Of a DNA stretch of 64,000 nt, positions 9,498-18,222 are shown piece by piece. Source of the DNA: Carbonatibacter sp965199245 (GTDB taxonomy: Bacteria; Pseudomonadota; Alphaproteobacteria; Kiloniellales; Kiloniellaceae); contig CBDAQP010000003.1 in the NCBI GenBank assembly GCA_965199245.1, forward strand, positions 1,054,001 through 1,118,000, read 5' to 3'. A program made the position numbers and the translations under genes. Position 1 is the first letter of the stretch; each line of letters opens with the position of its first letter. Below the pieces are notes generated by a model. It had not been told where the DNA came from and made no database searches. It saw only the letters and a list, made by a program, of their open reading frames with translations.

Positions 9498-10328
9498 TTA
9501 TTTTATTGGGGGCTTTTTCATCACAGCCAGCACTGCGGCCAAGACCGTGATGATGAGGAACAGGGCCAGTTCCGCAACAACAATGGACGGCCCTGCGGGG
9601 CTGTCCCATTTGAGGGAGGCCCAGAGGCCCGCAAGGACGCAGAGACCGCCAATCATGCTGGCACTGAGGGCCATCTGTTCTGGTGTTGTGCAAAAATGTC
9701 GGCTGGTTGCAGCAGGAATGAGCAAGAGCGATCCGATCAACAACGCCCCAAAAATCTGCATGGCGAGCGCAATGACCAAGGCCAGAATGAGGGTGAAGAC
9801 CGTGCGATAGAACGCAACATTGATGCCTTCGGCCTGTGCAAGGTCTTCGTGCAGGGTCAAATCTAGAAGCGGTCGCCACATTTTAAAAAGTGCCAGGGCA
9901 ACGCCAAACACACCACCATATATCCATAAGATGTCGTCGGCAGACACCGCCAAAATATCCCCGAACAGATAGGACATGACATTGATACGAATACCGTCCA
10001 TCGCCCCCAATATAACCATCGAAAGGGCGAGGCCGGCATGAGCCAGAAGCCCCAGAAGACTATCGCTTGTCAGAGTGCGCTGTTGTTGCAACCACGCGAG
10101 TCCTCCGGCAATGAGGGTCACGGTGGTCAGAACAACTGGCGTGGTGCTGACCTCGATCAAGAAGGAAAGAGCCACGCCCAATAAGGCCGTGTGGGCAAGG
10201 GTATCGCCAAAATAGGCCATGCGCCGCCAGATCACGAAGCACCCCAATGGCCCGGCGATAAAGGCCACCCCCAGACCCGCCATCACCGCACGGGCCAGAA
10301 AATGATCGGGAAGAAGTGCAGAAATCAT
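9498..10328 (-). CDS. znuB: zinc ABC transporter permease ZnuB
   Basis: A 276-residue membrane protein of the ABC-3 permease family with about eight hydrophobic segments. Recognisable segments are MAGLGVAFIAGPLGCFVIWR, MAYFGDTLAHTALLGVALS and LVIALAMQIFGALLIGSLLL, as in ZnuB. It forms the inner-membrane channel for zinc import with ZnuC and ZnuA. Its ATG overlaps the znuC stop by 4 bases, so zur-znuC-znuB is one translationally coupled operon. Manganese or iron specificity is possible in this family, but the neighbouring Zur-like regulator and His-rich binding protein favour zinc. Confidence 0.93.
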   Translation of the reverse strand: MISALLPDHFLARAVMAGLGVAFIAGPLGCFVIWRRMAYFGDTLAHTALLGVALSFLIEVSTTPVVLTTVTLIAGGLAWLQQQRTLTSDSLLGLLAHAGLALSMVILGAMDGIRINVMSYLFGDILAVSADDILWIYGGVFGVALALFKMWRPLLDLTLHEDLAQAEGINVAFYRTVFTLILALVIALAMQIFGALLIGSLLLIPAATSRHFCTTPEQMALSASMIGGLCVLAGLWASLKWDSPAGPSIVVAELALFLIITVLAAVLAVMKKPPIK

Positions 10329-11032
10329 CGACCATCCTTTGCAGGGTAATGGGAATAGAGGCCAAGCTGTTCACCGAACAGGCGTTGATATTCAGGGCGT
10401 TCTGAAATCTGTTGCGGTGCACCCGTGCAACAAATGTGTTTGTTCAAACAAATGACCCGGTTGACCGAGGCCATGACCACATGCAAATCGTGGGACACCA
10501 TCAAAACAGCAAAACCTTCGCTGTGATGCAGGTCGGTTATCAGTTTGTAGAGTGCGCTCTGTCCATGAAAATCAACACCCTGTACAGGTTCATCCAAAAC
10601 GATTAAATCTGGCCTGCGAAGCAAGGCACGGGCGAGCAGGACGCGCTGAAACTCACCGCCAGAAAGATCCTGTATCGGGGTGTGAAAACAATCCAGGACT
10701 CCAACGCGTTCGAGCATAACCTGACTGTGTTCAAAACCAGACAAAAAGCGTTTGACGCTCATCGGGATCTGGGGGTTGATGTTGAGTTTTTGCGGAACAT
10801 AGCCGATGGAAATTTTGTTCTTACGCCAAATCTGTCCGCTGTGATTTTTTTCTGTGCCCAAGAGTGTTTTGAGCAAGGTTGATTTACCTGCGCCATTGGG
10901 GCCAATTACAGTGATGAGTTCCCCCCGAAAAATTCGGAGCGAAACCGCATCCAGAGCCAGCTTTTGGTCAAAGCGCACGGAAACCCTGTCCATCCGGATG
11001 AGCAGTTCACGACCTGCCAGATCAGTTGTCAT
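10325..11032 (-). CDS. znuC: zinc ABC transporter ATP-binding protein ZnuC
   Basis: A 235-residue ABC ATPase. Walker A GPNGAGKSTLLKTLLG, signature LSGGEFQRVLLARALL and Walker B LIVLDEP are all present. The frame is open for 22 more codons upstream, but ATG 11032 is chosen because a strong purine-rich site (GGAGGGGGG on the minus strand) precedes it and because the longer version would run further into zur. It overlaps the zur stop by 11 bases. It powers zinc import through ZnuB. Confidence 0.93.
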   Translation of the reverse strand: MTTDLAGRELLIRMDRVSVRFDQKLALDAVSLRIFRGELITVIGPNGAGKSTLLKTLLGTEKNHSGQIWRKNKISIGYVPQKLNINPQIPMSVKRFLSGFEHSQVMLERVGVLDCFHTPIQDLSGGEFQRVLLARALLRRPDLIVLDEPVQGVDFHGQSALYKLITDLHHSEGFAVLMVSHDLHVVMASVNRVICLNKHICCTGAPQQISERPEYQRLFGEQLGLYSHYPAKDGR

Positions 11033-11537
11033 CCCCCCTCCCTGTCTGACAAAGAGGACAAAGTCCATGAGTTTCGAGCACCTGTTGTTCGGGGACAAAG
11101 CCGTTTTCGGTCATGGCGTCCAACAGGCGTTGGAACAGCGGGTGATCGTGAATTTCTGCGACAGTGTGACAAACCCGACAAATGAGAAAAAGGCTCATAT
11201 GTTGTGTCTCGGGATGCGGGCATCCGACATAGGCGTTTAAAGACTCAATCCGGTGAATAAGACCCTGTGTGACAAGAAAATCCAACGCACGATAAACCGT
11301 CGGCGGGGCGGCCTTTTTGCCCTCTTGCGCCAGCCTGTCCAGCAAGTGGTATGCACCGACAGGCTGATGGCAGGCCCAAATCATTTCTAAAATTTTCTGC
11401 CGCGTTGCCGTCAACCTGACCCCCCGCACCCGGCAAAGCCGTTGTGCAGAATCAAGCGCATGACGCAGACAAACCGAATGGTCATGCGCCTGTGTGTGGA
11501 CAGAAAATACAGTGGAGGTGGTCATGACAGCCTTCAT
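11022..11537 (-). CDS. zur: Fur-family zinc uptake regulator Zur
   Basis: About 171 residues. The DNA-binding winged helix lies at VRLTATRQKILEMIWACHQP and PPTVYRALDFLVTQGLIHRI. The C-terminal metal-binding part has CRVCHTVAEI and a final CPLC pair, which form the structural zinc site in Zur proteins. Starts at 11576, 11537 or 11525 are possible; the first would run through the operator, so 11537 or 11525 is more likely. It heads the zur-znuC-znuB operon and faces znuA across a Zur-box-like palindrome, so it probably represses both sides when zinc is sufficient. Fur or Mur is less likely given the neighbours. Confidence 0.9.
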   Translation of the reverse strand: MKAVMTTSTVFSVHTQAHDHSVCLRHALDSAQRLCRVRGVRLTATRQKILEMIWACHQPVGAYHLLDRLAQEGKKAAPPTVYRALDFLVTQGLIHRIESLNAYVGCPHPETQHMSLFLICRVCHTVAEIHDHPLFQRLLDAMTENGFVPEQQVLETHGLCPLCQTGRGDDN

Positions 11538-11545
11538 AACGGGGC

Positions 11546-11576
11546 TTGACAAAAATGTAAAGTTATAACATATCAT
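11546..11576 (+). promoter_or_regulatory. znuA promoter with overlapping Zur-box-like operator
   Basis: A TTGACA -35 element at 11546-11551 and a TATCAT at 11571-11576 (19-base spacing) bracket TGTAAAGTTATAACA (11556-11570). That matches the proteobacterial Zur consensus TGTTATANTATAACA at 11 of 14 defined positions. The site lies between divergent zur and znuA and would occlude the znuA promoter when bound. Confidence 0.7.
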
Positions 11577-11600
11577 TGATGTTTCTTGTGGAGGATAAAA

Positions 11601-12545
11601 ATGTCAATATCAAAATTTGTTGTTGTCGTGCTGGTCGTGTTGGGGGCGGGGTGTGCGAGGGCCGCACCTGTTGTGGTCAGCACGATTGCCCCTGTTCACG
11701 CGCTCGTCCAGGCTGTCCTTGGAACAGCGGGCCAATCGACAGTTTTAATCAAGGGGACGGCCTCCCCGCACGGATTTTCGCTCAAGCCTTCGCAGCTTGA
11801 CAACCTTGTCACAGCGGATGCCCTGTTCTGGATTGGGCCTGAACTCGAGAGCTTCCTCCCCCGGGTTCTGGCGGCGCAGAAACTTGAACACATCAGCGTC
11901 CCTCTCCTGACTTCCACAGGGCTTTTTTTAAAAACCGTGCGAGCGCACGACGCAGGGGATGAAGGCGACCATGACCAGGAACAGCATGAGGAACACCACC
12001 ACGATGACACAGGACATGACCACCATGACCACAAGCCAGGGGCAGTTGATCCCCATATCTGGCTTGATCCGCTCAATACCATGGCACTGGTGACCAGGAT
12101 TGAAAAAACACTGGTGCGTCTTGCGCCCAGGTCGGCTGACACTTACCGCACCAATGCGGAAAAGTTACGCCAAGATCTGAGCGCACTTGACCATGAGATC
12201 AGGGCGCGTCTCGATGGGGTGCGCTCTGTACCCTTCGTTGTTTATCATGATGCCTACCAGTATTTTAACTCCCGCTATGGCTTGAGTTCTGTGGGCAGTG
12301 TCACGGCTGATCCCGACCGCAAGAGCGGGGCGCGGCATCTTTCGGAGTTGCATAAGATCATCCAGAACACGCGGGCGCAATGCCTCTTCACAGAGCCTCA
12401 ATTTAAAAACACTGTTTCTGAACGATTGGCGTCCGATCTTGGGCTTCGGCTGGCGGTGCTTGATCCGCTGGGGTCTGAGGGTCTGTCTTATCGTGCCGTG
12501 CTCGACAATCTGACTTCTGAACTTGTGGGCTGTTTGGGGCGGTGA
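11601..12545 (+). CDS. znuA: zinc ABC transporter substrate-binding protein ZnuA
   Basis: A 314-residue periplasmic protein with a signal peptide (ISKFVVVVLVVLGAGCARA) and the cluster A-I fold: VVVSTIAPVHALVQAVLG, then SPHGFSLKPSQ, a metal His. The diagnostic His/Asp-rich loop occupies roughly residues 118-150 (HDQEQHEEHHHDD and HDHHDHK), followed by VDPHIWLDP with another ligand His. This loop separates ZnuA from manganese-binding relatives. ATG 11601 is chosen because of GGAGG at 11590-11594; an upstream in-frame TTG is unlikely. It transcribes away from zur-znuCB and is followed by a strong hairpin. Confidence 0.95.
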   Translation: MSISKFVVVVLVVLGAGCARAAPVVVSTIAPVHALVQAVLGTAGQSTVLIKGTASPHGFSLKPSQLDNLVTADALFWIGPELESFLPRVLAAQKLEHISVPLLTSTGLFLKTVRAHDAGDEGDHDQEQHEEHHHDDTGHDHHDHKPGAVDPHIWLDPLNTMALVTRIEKTLVRLAPRSADTYRTNAEKLRQDLSALDHEIRARLDGVRSVPFVVYHDAYQYFNSRYGLSSVGSVTADPDRKSGARHLSELHKIIQNTRAQCLFTEPQFKNTVSERLASDLGLRLAVLDPLGSEGLSYRAVLDNLTSELVGCLGR

Positions 12546-12627
12546 ATCTTTTCTGCCGACAGATAAAAATGACCACCGTGTTGTGAATTTCCCTGTACAA
12601 AGGGGTCGATCTGAGACGATAACAGTT

Positions 12628-12661
12628 GGGTACCTCTGAAAACTATTTTTCAGAGGTACCC
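12628..12661 (+). terminator. long perfect hairpin after znuA
   Basis: A 15-bp perfect inverted repeat (12628-12642 and 12647-12661, arms GGGTACCTCTGAAAA and complement) with a 4-base loop, followed by GGGTTTTGTT. Stem quality is exceptional but the T-tract is weak. It separates znuA from the DUF1289 gene. Confidence 0.7.
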
Positions 12662-12666
12662 GGGTT

Positions 12667-12942
12667 TTGTTCGGTCTTGGGGGAGCCTGCGCATTGCGAG
12701 ATCTGTCGGATAGAAGGCGCAAACGGCGCAGGCGGTTTTTTGACTATTCGGTTCCCTCGCCCTGTGTGGCTCTTTGTCAAATTGATGAGACAACAGGCCT
12801 TTGTCGCGGTTGTTTTCGCAACTGTGACGAGATTCGGGACTGGATGGTAATGACGCGCGAGGACAAGCTGGCTGTTCTCGACAGCATCAAGGGCCGCAAA
12901 GGGCCAAGTGTCAAAGAATCGGATGCCAAAAAAATCAGGTGA
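12667..12942 (+). CDS. DUF1289 domain protein
   Basis: A small basic protein, up to 91 residues. The DUF1289 core lies in the second half: PSPCVALCQID, then GLCRGCFRNCDEIRDWMVM, with four cysteines likely to bind metal. The start is unclear: the frame opens at TTG 12667, and TTG 12694 downstream of GGGGGAG is another candidate; there is no ATG before the core. An Arg-rich stretch (RRRKRRRR) precedes the core. Function is unknown in the family. Its TGA (12940-12942) ends 8 bases before the U32 protein start, so the two are probably co-translated. Confidence 0.8.
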   Translation: MFGLGGACALRDLSDRRRKRRRRFFDYSVPSPCVALCQIDETTGLCRGCFRNCDEIRDWMVMTREDKLAVLDSIKGRKGPSVKESDAKKIR

Positions 12943-12950
12943 GGGGAAAA

Positions 12951-14657
12951 ATGGTCAAAAGGGTAGAGCGACCGAAGCGGTCTGAATTGTTGATGCCTGC
13001 GGGTAATCTTCTGAAATTGAAAATGGCGGTTCTTTACGGCGCGGATGCCGTTTATCTGGGTACACCGGATATGTCTTTGCGTGTCAAGTCGAAATTTGCG
13101 CTCGAAGACATCATCGCAGGGGTCAAGTTCGCACATGACCACGGGGTGCGTGTTTATCTCACCTTGAATCTCTTTTCACACAACAAAGACATTGCGCGGC
13201 TTCCCGGCTTTGTTGACACCATCCGCATGATTGGGCCGGATGGGGTGATTGTTGCCGATCCTGGGGTTTTCCATTTTGTGGAGACTCATGCCCCTGATCT
13301 GGAACTTCATATTTCGACACAGGCCAATGTCTGCTCGTGGCTGTCAGTGGATTTTTGGAACAAGCAAGGCGCGAGTCTGGTTGTGCTGGCGCGCGAAGTA
13401 TCCTTTGCCGAGCTGTGCGAAATTCGTGAAAAATGCCCACAGATCAAACTGGAATCCTTTATCCACGGATCAATGTGCATGACCTATTCCGGACGCTGTT
13501 TGCTGTCGAACTTTATGGCAGAACGCGGGGCGAATCAGGGCAGTTGCGCCAATTCCTGCCGATGGCAATACAAAGTTCACATGAAATTGAAAGACGGCAC
13601 CATTCACGAATTGGAACTGACAGAAGACAACAGGGAATTATTTGATTTTTTCCTCGAAGAAGACCATCGCCAAGGAGAGCTGTTACCCATCGAAGAAGAC
13701 GGGCGCGGGGCCTATATCCTCAATTCAAAAGACCTCTGCCTGATGCCCGTTCTGGATGATTATCTGAACTTGGGGATTGATTCGCTCAAGGTCGAAGGAC
13801 GGGGCAAAAGTCCCTATTATGTCGCCGCCGTTGCCCGGGCCTATCGCATGGCGATTGATGACTGGTACGCCAATCCCGACGACTGGACAGCCGATCCGTA
13901 CATGGCGGAACTACAATCGGTTCCCAGTCGGGGCTATAGCCTTGCCTTTCACGAGGGGCGTTTGACCAATCATGCCCATAACTATGAACATACCGCAACG
14001 ATTGCCGAATTTGAATATGCAGGCCATGTGGAACGCCTTGACGACGCGGCCCTTTATCTCGCGGTTAAAAACAAGCTCGTTGCGGGTGATGTGTTGGAAT
14101 TTCTCCCACCGCGCCACCGTGAAACGGTCATGTTGCGCCTCTATGACTATCGCATTGTGCAAAAAAACACGCGCCCCCAATCAGGTGAAGTTGTCACAGA
14201 GGTCAACGCCGGATCACAACCTGTGATCCGTATTCCCTTTACCCTTTTCGACCAGATGACCCCCGCAGAGGTCATGGCTCTACTCCCGCCCCTGACCATT
14301 GTGCGTAAAGAACGCGCTCTAACGCAAGCAGAATGGGATCGTCTGCGCCTTGATGAGGTGGCCCAACGCGTTGAACAGGGGGTGGGCAGTGAAAACCTTT
14401 ATCGCCGTCGTCTTGATACCCTGAAAAATTCTGTTGACAAGGCAACAACAGCCGTGCGGCTCAAGTCACCGCGTTTGGGGGTTGAGGGCTGTTGCGGACG
14501 CGGGTGTAATGGTTGCCTCGTTTTTTGGAATGATCCTGGCTATGCACGCGCCCGTGACCTCCTGGCACGAAAAAAAGCAGGAGAAATGCTCCGAACTGAT
14601 CTGCATGACAGCAAGATTGAGATTGCCCTTGATCGCGGTTTGGAACGCGGATTTTAG
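12951..14657 (+). CDS. U32 family protein, TrhP/YegQ-like
   Basis: A 568-residue protein of the U32 'peptidase' family. N-terminal LLMPAGNLLKLKMAVLYGAD and the family signature around residue 175-215, with RCLLSNFMAERGANQGSCAN then CRWQY, match the YegQ/TrhP branch. That branch takes part in tRNA wobble uridine (ho5U/cmo5U) hydroxylation rather than proteolysis in E. coli. It is about 110 residues longer than E. coli YegQ: the extra C-terminus carries a cysteine cluster, EGCCGRGCNGCLVFW, possibly metal binding. ATG 12951 has GAGGGG just upstream; an in-frame GTG at 12939 is less likely. The preceding DUF1289 protein is also Cys-rich, so a functional link is conceivable. Confidence 0.85.
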   Translation: MVKRVERPKRSELLMPAGNLLKLKMAVLYGADAVYLGTPDMSLRVKSKFALEDIIAGVKFAHDHGVRVYLTLNLFSHNKDIARLPGFVDTIRMIGPDGVIVADPGVFHFVETHAPDLELHISTQANVCSWLSVDFWNKQGASLVVLAREVSFAELCEIREKCPQIKLESFIHGSMCMTYSGRCLLSNFMAERGANQGSCANSCRWQYKVHMKLKDGTIHELELTEDNRELFDFFLEEDHRQGELLPIEEDGRGAYILNSKDLCLMPVLDDYLNLGIDSLKVEGRGKSPYYVAAVARAYRMAIDDWYANPDDWTADPYMAELQSVPSRGYSLAFHEGRLTNHAHNYEHTATIAEFEYAGHVERLDDAALYLAVKNKLVAGDVLEFLPPRHRETVMLRLYDYRIVQKNTRPQSGEVVTEVNAGSQPVIRIPFTLFDQMTPAEVMALLPPLTIVRKERALTQAEWDRLRLDEVAQRVEQGVGSENLYRRRLDTLKNSVDKATTAVRLKSPRLGVEGCCGRGCNGCLVFWNDPGYARARDLLARKKAGEMLRTDLHDSKIEIALDRGLERGF

Positions 14658-14693
14658 GGTGATAGTCCTTATGTTCAGCTAGGAACGGCAACA

Positions 14694-15623
14694 ATGGCAA
14701 GAGGTAAAACACAGACGCCAGCAAAACATATCCCCCTGCTGGGAGCAGGGTTGATGATCGTCGCAACCATATTCATTTCTATGATGGACGCAACGGTCAA
14801 ATTTGTGATGGATGACCTGCCGTTTGCACAGGTAGCTTTCCTGCGATATGCGATGATGACCTTGTTTCTGTTTCCCCTTATTTTTGCCACAGGCAAAGGA
14901 CGAGACATCGTTCAAGTTAAAAAACCTGTGGCGCAGATTTTACGGGGTCTGCTGATGTTTCTCTCGACATTTCTTTTCTTTGGCGCGATTGAATTTATGC
15001 CCCTGGCGGATGCGGTGGCGTTGTCGTTTGTATCCCCCATGCTGACAACTGTGTTATCGGGATTGTTTTTAAAAGAACAGATTGGTCTGCGACGCTATCT
15101 CGCCGTTTTCGTCGGCTTTATCGGTGTTTTAATTATTGTGCGCCCGGGAACAGAAAGTTTTTCCCTGCCAACTTTGATGGCCCTTGGCTCCGGGTTGTCT
15201 CTGGCCTTTTTTAATATTTTGACCCGTTCGGTTGCAACAGAGGCCCCCCCGCTCGTGGCTCTTTTTTACGCAGGGATGACGGGATCTGTGATTGGGGTTG
15301 TCTTCGCACAAACAGTTTGGGTTCCGGTTTCTTCGGCGGACTATGGATTACTTGCCCTGATCGGCTTTTTGGGGATGTCCGGGCATGGTTTGCTCATTAT
15401 GTCTTTCCGCTATGGCGAAGCCTCCTTTGTCGCACCCTTTATTTATTTTGAAATTGTTGCGGCAACGGTTTTTGGCTATCTGCTTTTTGGTGATTTTCCC
15501 GCTTTGCTGGTCTGGGTGGGAGTTGCAATTATTGTCTCATCCGGATTCTATATAGGTTGGCGGGAACGCAAACGCGCACAAGAAACCGCCCAAGATAAAG
15601 GACTCAGAGCTGATGCCATCTGA
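14694..15623 (+). CDS. EamA-family (DMT superfamily) transporter
   Basis: A 309-residue inner-membrane protein with ten hydrophobic segments in two EamA repeats. Telling pieces are GAIEFMPLADAVALSFVSPM and FLKEQIGLRRYLAVFVGFIG in the first half and SFRYGEASFVAPFIYFEIV in the second. Members export amino acids, nucleosides or other metabolites; RhaT/RarD-like substrates cannot be inferred here. ATG 14694 follows an AGGAA site. The last 11 bases overlap gloB. Confidence 0.85.
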   Translation: MARGKTQTPAKHIPLLGAGLMIVATIFISMMDATVKFVMDDLPFAQVAFLRYAMMTLFLFPLIFATGKGRDIVQVKKPVAQILRGLLMFLSTFLFFGAIEFMPLADAVALSFVSPMLTTVLSGLFLKEQIGLRRYLAVFVGFIGVLIIVRPGTESFSLPTLMALGSGLSLAFFNILTRSVATEAPPLVALFYAGMTGSVIGVVFAQTVWVPVSSADYGLLALIGFLGMSGHGLLIMSFRYGEASFVAPFIYFEIVAATVFGYLLFGDFPALLVWVGVAIIVSSGFYIGWRERKRAQETAQDKGLRADAI

Positions 15624-16470
15624 GGACTCTGGGTATGATCTGCTCACCCCTGTTCTGCCAGCACTTGAAAAAGCAGTTGATCTGTACCTGATTCCGGTTC
15701 TCGACGATAACTATTCCTATCTCATACGCGATCCAGACGACGGTGCTGTTGCGGTTGTTGATCCCGGGGAGGCCGCACCGATTCTGGCAGTCGCAGAAAA
15801 ACTCCGCTGGGCCATTACGGATATTTTTATCACGCATCATCATCACGATCACATCGGCGGCCTCGCGGTGGTCAAACAAAAAACAGGCGCACGGGTAACG
15901 GGGCCGGCGGCGGAACGCCACAGAATTCCTCACATGGATAGGCTGGTTTGTGGGGGGGAAGATTTTCCTTTTGGGACTCGACTGGTCAACACTCTTGATC
16001 TGCCCGGTCACACAGCGGGGCAAATTGGCTATTTTCTCCCCACGGACACGCCGGAACGCTATCCTGTTCTAATTCCGGGCGATTGCTTGTTTGCCATGGG
16101 GTGCGGGCGTCTTTTTGAAGGCGACCCAGTGACGATGTGGAATAGTTTGAAACAGTTTTTACCGGGCAAGATGCCCGGGCGCACAGTTATCTGTGTCCAA
16201 CATGAATATACGCTCTTGAATGGGGGCTTTGCCCGCAAAGTCGATCCGCAGAATCAGGCGGTGCAAGCACGCATCACTCAGGCTCGCGCCCTGCGAGCGC
16301 AGGGACGGCCAACAGTTCCCTGCTTTCTCGCAGATGAATGGGTAACCAACCCTTTCCTGCACCCTGACAGCCCAGCCATTCAGACCGCGCTGGGGCTGGA
16401 GGGAGTCACGGCACAAGACGCCTTCGTCGCGCTACGGCACACCCGCGATCACTATCAAAGCGACGATTAG
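15613..16470 (+). CDS. gloB: hydroxyacylglutathione hydrolase (glyoxalase II)
   Basis: A 285-residue metallo-beta-lactamase fold protein. The metal-binding motif is THHHHDHIGG, followed by PGHTAGQIGYF, the metal-bridging Asp in IPGDCLFAMGCGRLFEG, and HEYTLLN, all as in GloB. It hydrolyses S-D-lactoylglutathione to lactate and glutathione in methylglyoxal detoxification. About 25 residues precede the usual N-terminus, so the true start may be downstream of ATG 15613. It overlaps the EamA gene by 11 bases and converges on a tRNA. Confidence 0.92.
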   Translation: MPSEDSGYDLLTPVLPALEKAVDLYLIPVLDDNYSYLIRDPDDGAVAVVDPGEAAPILAVAEKLRWAITDIFITHHHHDHIGGLAVVKQKTGARVTGPAAERHRIPHMDRLVCGGEDFPFGTRLVNTLDLPGHTAGQIGYFLPTDTPERYPVLIPGDCLFAMGCGRLFEGDPVTMWNSLKQFLPGKMPGRTVICVQHEYTLLNGGFARKVDPQNQAVQARITQARALRAQGRPTVPCFLADEWVTNPFLHPDSPAIQTALGLEGVTAQDAFVALRHTRDHYQSDD

Positions 16471-16498
16471 GCCCGCCACACTGTTTTTTTTCGATGAT

Positions 16499-16575
16499 TG
16501 GCGCACCCGTGAGGACTCGAACCTCAAACCTCTTGATTCGTAGTCAAGTGCTCTATCCAATTGAGCTACGGGTGC
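16499..16575 (-). tRNA. tRNA-Arg (anticodon ACG)
   Basis: A 77-base minus-strand cloverleaf: acceptor GCACCCG pairs with CGGGTGC, the anticodon arm is CTTGA-CTACGAA-TCAAG, the T arm is TGAGG-TTCGAGT-CCTCA, the discriminator is G, and CCA is encoded. A34 is expected to be edited to inosine to read CGN codons. Confidence 0.96.
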
Positions 16576-16881
16576 CAGAGATTTTTCAGGTAACCCTGAA
16601 AGCGGGCGCATCCTAACGCCGTCACCCCTCCCCCGCAAGAAGAAAATGCAGTCTTGTCGCCAGAACAGAACATTGCAAGACGACGCCTCGTTTTTTTCGC
16701 GTTCCATCGATCCAGGAGACCGCTTTTAACTCTGCTCTTTTTATCGCGGATTTCATCTTGTGGCTTGCCTGTTCTTCACTTACCATGCTACGGGGTTACT
16801 CATAGAGGGAGGGATTATCGTCTTGACCACTTTTCATGCAGGATTAAATGTTCCTCTCGAAACCGATAACATAGGGGTAGC
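16576..16881 (+). promoter_or_regulatory. 306-base leader region upstream of the repeat lipoprotein
   Basis: No convincing coding sequence. A possible promoter for the lipoprotein is TTGACC at 16823-16828 with TAAATG at 16845-16850 (16-base spacing). The AGGGG site at 16873-16877 is the likely ribosome binding site. The first 30 bases may hold the tRNA-Arg promoter on the minus strand. Confidence 0.35.
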
Positions 16882-18147
16882 GTGATCGTGCCTATTACAC
16901 TTCGTAAATTCTGTTCATTAGCCTCTCTTTTGGTTCTCTCCTCTGTGTTGTCGGCCTGTGCCTTCACAGAGGACGCTCTGTGGCCGAAAACAGGGGCCTC
17001 GGAAACGGGAGCCTCGGAAACGGGGGCCTCGGAAACGGGAGCCTCGGAAACGGGGGCCTCGGAAACGGGAGCCTCGGAAACGGGGGCCTCGGAAACGGGG
17101 GCCTCGGATCAGATCACACGTGCAGAACCGTCCTCTGCTGTCGTGCCCGACGGATCGTCGCCTGCACGTGACAGTAACGCCTTGCCTCTTTTGGGTGCGT
17201 CTTTTTTTGAATCGCCCGGTGTGACAGAGGGACAGCGCACCGGAACGGCTGTCGGTGATCGTATCGAGCGTCTGCGCGCTGATCTGGCACGGCTACAGGC
17301 GCGGCTTGTCCATCACAATAAGACACTTCAGGCCCAACGCCACCAAGCACGCAAATCTGCGGCGACCTATCAAAGCCAGATTGCCGCCATTTCTGCGCGA
17401 CTACAGGTCGGAACAACGCCCGGTAACCCCGTTCTGGTGAGCCAGTGGAACACAGCACAGGGCGAACTCGAAGGTGTCAGCACCAGCATTACGCAACTCA
17501 ACAGCCTCAGCAACGAAGCCTCGAACACGGCGGCCCTGTCTGCTTTTGTGCTGGATTCAGCACGGGCCACCTATGACTTGCGCGGCGCATTGGAAGAAGA
17601 CCACCGCCAACTGGGCGTTTTAGAGGACGAAGCCAATCAAACGGTTGTTATTTTGGATCGCTTGCAAAACGAACTCACCGAAGACATCATTCGCACTCAA
17701 AACTTTTTTAGTAACGAGCGCAGCAACCTGACCGCATTGCAGATTGCGGTGGATAGTGGCGAAATTATTGGTAACAGCCTCAGAAGTCGTGTATTTGGTC
17801 TCCCGGTTGCGCCTTCTCCCAACGGGGCGGCGGGACTGGTCGGACGTCAGATGCCTCTGGCAATTATCCGATTCGATCAACCGGATATTCGCTATGAACA
17901 GTCCCTTTACACTGCTATTAACCGGACGCTGGATGCCCGGCCGGGGTCTGCATTTGATATTGTCACGGTTGCCCCGTCGCGTGGCACGGTCGGGAATACG
18001 GCCTTGGCAACGACAGAAACCAGACGCTATGGCGAAGATGTCTTGCGCTCTCTGACTAATCTCGGCTTGCCCGCGAATCGTATGTCTCTATCATCGACCA
18101 GCAATCCCGGCGCACTTGTTCCCGAGGTTCACATCTACGTCCGCTAA
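16882..18147 (+). CDS. lipoprotein with TGASE repeats and coiled-coil core
   Basis: A 421-residue predicted lipoprotein. The signal peptide ends in LSAC, so Cys26 would be lipidated. Residues about 37-76 are eight copies of a TGASE pentapeptide; then comes a long Gln/Glu/Arg-rich helical region (about residues 130-300, heptad-like, RLRADLARLQARLVHHNK). The C-terminal globular part ends VPEVHIYVR, with YGEDVLRSLTNLGLPANRMS resembling OmpA-like or TolC-associated periplasmic modules. GTG 16882 with AGGGG upstream is used. I do not recognise the family. The layout (lipid anchor, flexible stalk, coiled coil, terminal domain) suggests an envelope structural or secretion-associated protein. Confidence 0.75.
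   Translation: MIVPITLRKFCSLASLLVLSSVLSACAFTEDALWPKTGASETGASETGASETGASETGASETGASETGASETGASDQITRAEPSSAVVPDGSSPARDSNALPLLGASFFESPGVTEGQRTGTAVGDRIERLRADLARLQARLVHHNKTLQAQRHQARKSAATYQSQIAAISARLQVGTTPGNPVLVSQWNTAQGELEGVSTSITQLNSLSNEASNTAALSAFVLDSARATYDLRGALEEDHRQLGVLEDEANQTVVILDRLQNELTEDIIRTQNFFSNERSNLTALQIAVDSGEIIGNSLRSRVFGLPVAPSPNGAAGLVGRQMPLAIIRFDQPDIRYEQSLYTAINRTLDARPGSAFDIVTVAPSRGTVGNTALATTETRRYGEDVLRSLTNLGLPANRMSLSSTSNPGALVPEVHIYVR
16993..17112 (+). repeat. 15-bp tandem repeat x8 (TGASE codons)
   Basis: Eight in-frame 15-base units, GGn-GCC-TCG-GAA-ACG. The Gly codon alternates GGG/GGA through the first seven units, and units seven and eight both have GGG; the eighth unit ends in GAT instead of GAA. 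Fifteen is divisible by three, so copy-number change keeps the frame. Confidence 0.95.
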
Positions 18148-18222
18148 AACTCCGGGGGGCAGGTTTTTTTTCGTTATCCTGTGGTGTAACCTTGCAAGTT
18201 GTTTTCGGGAACCACAAAATAC

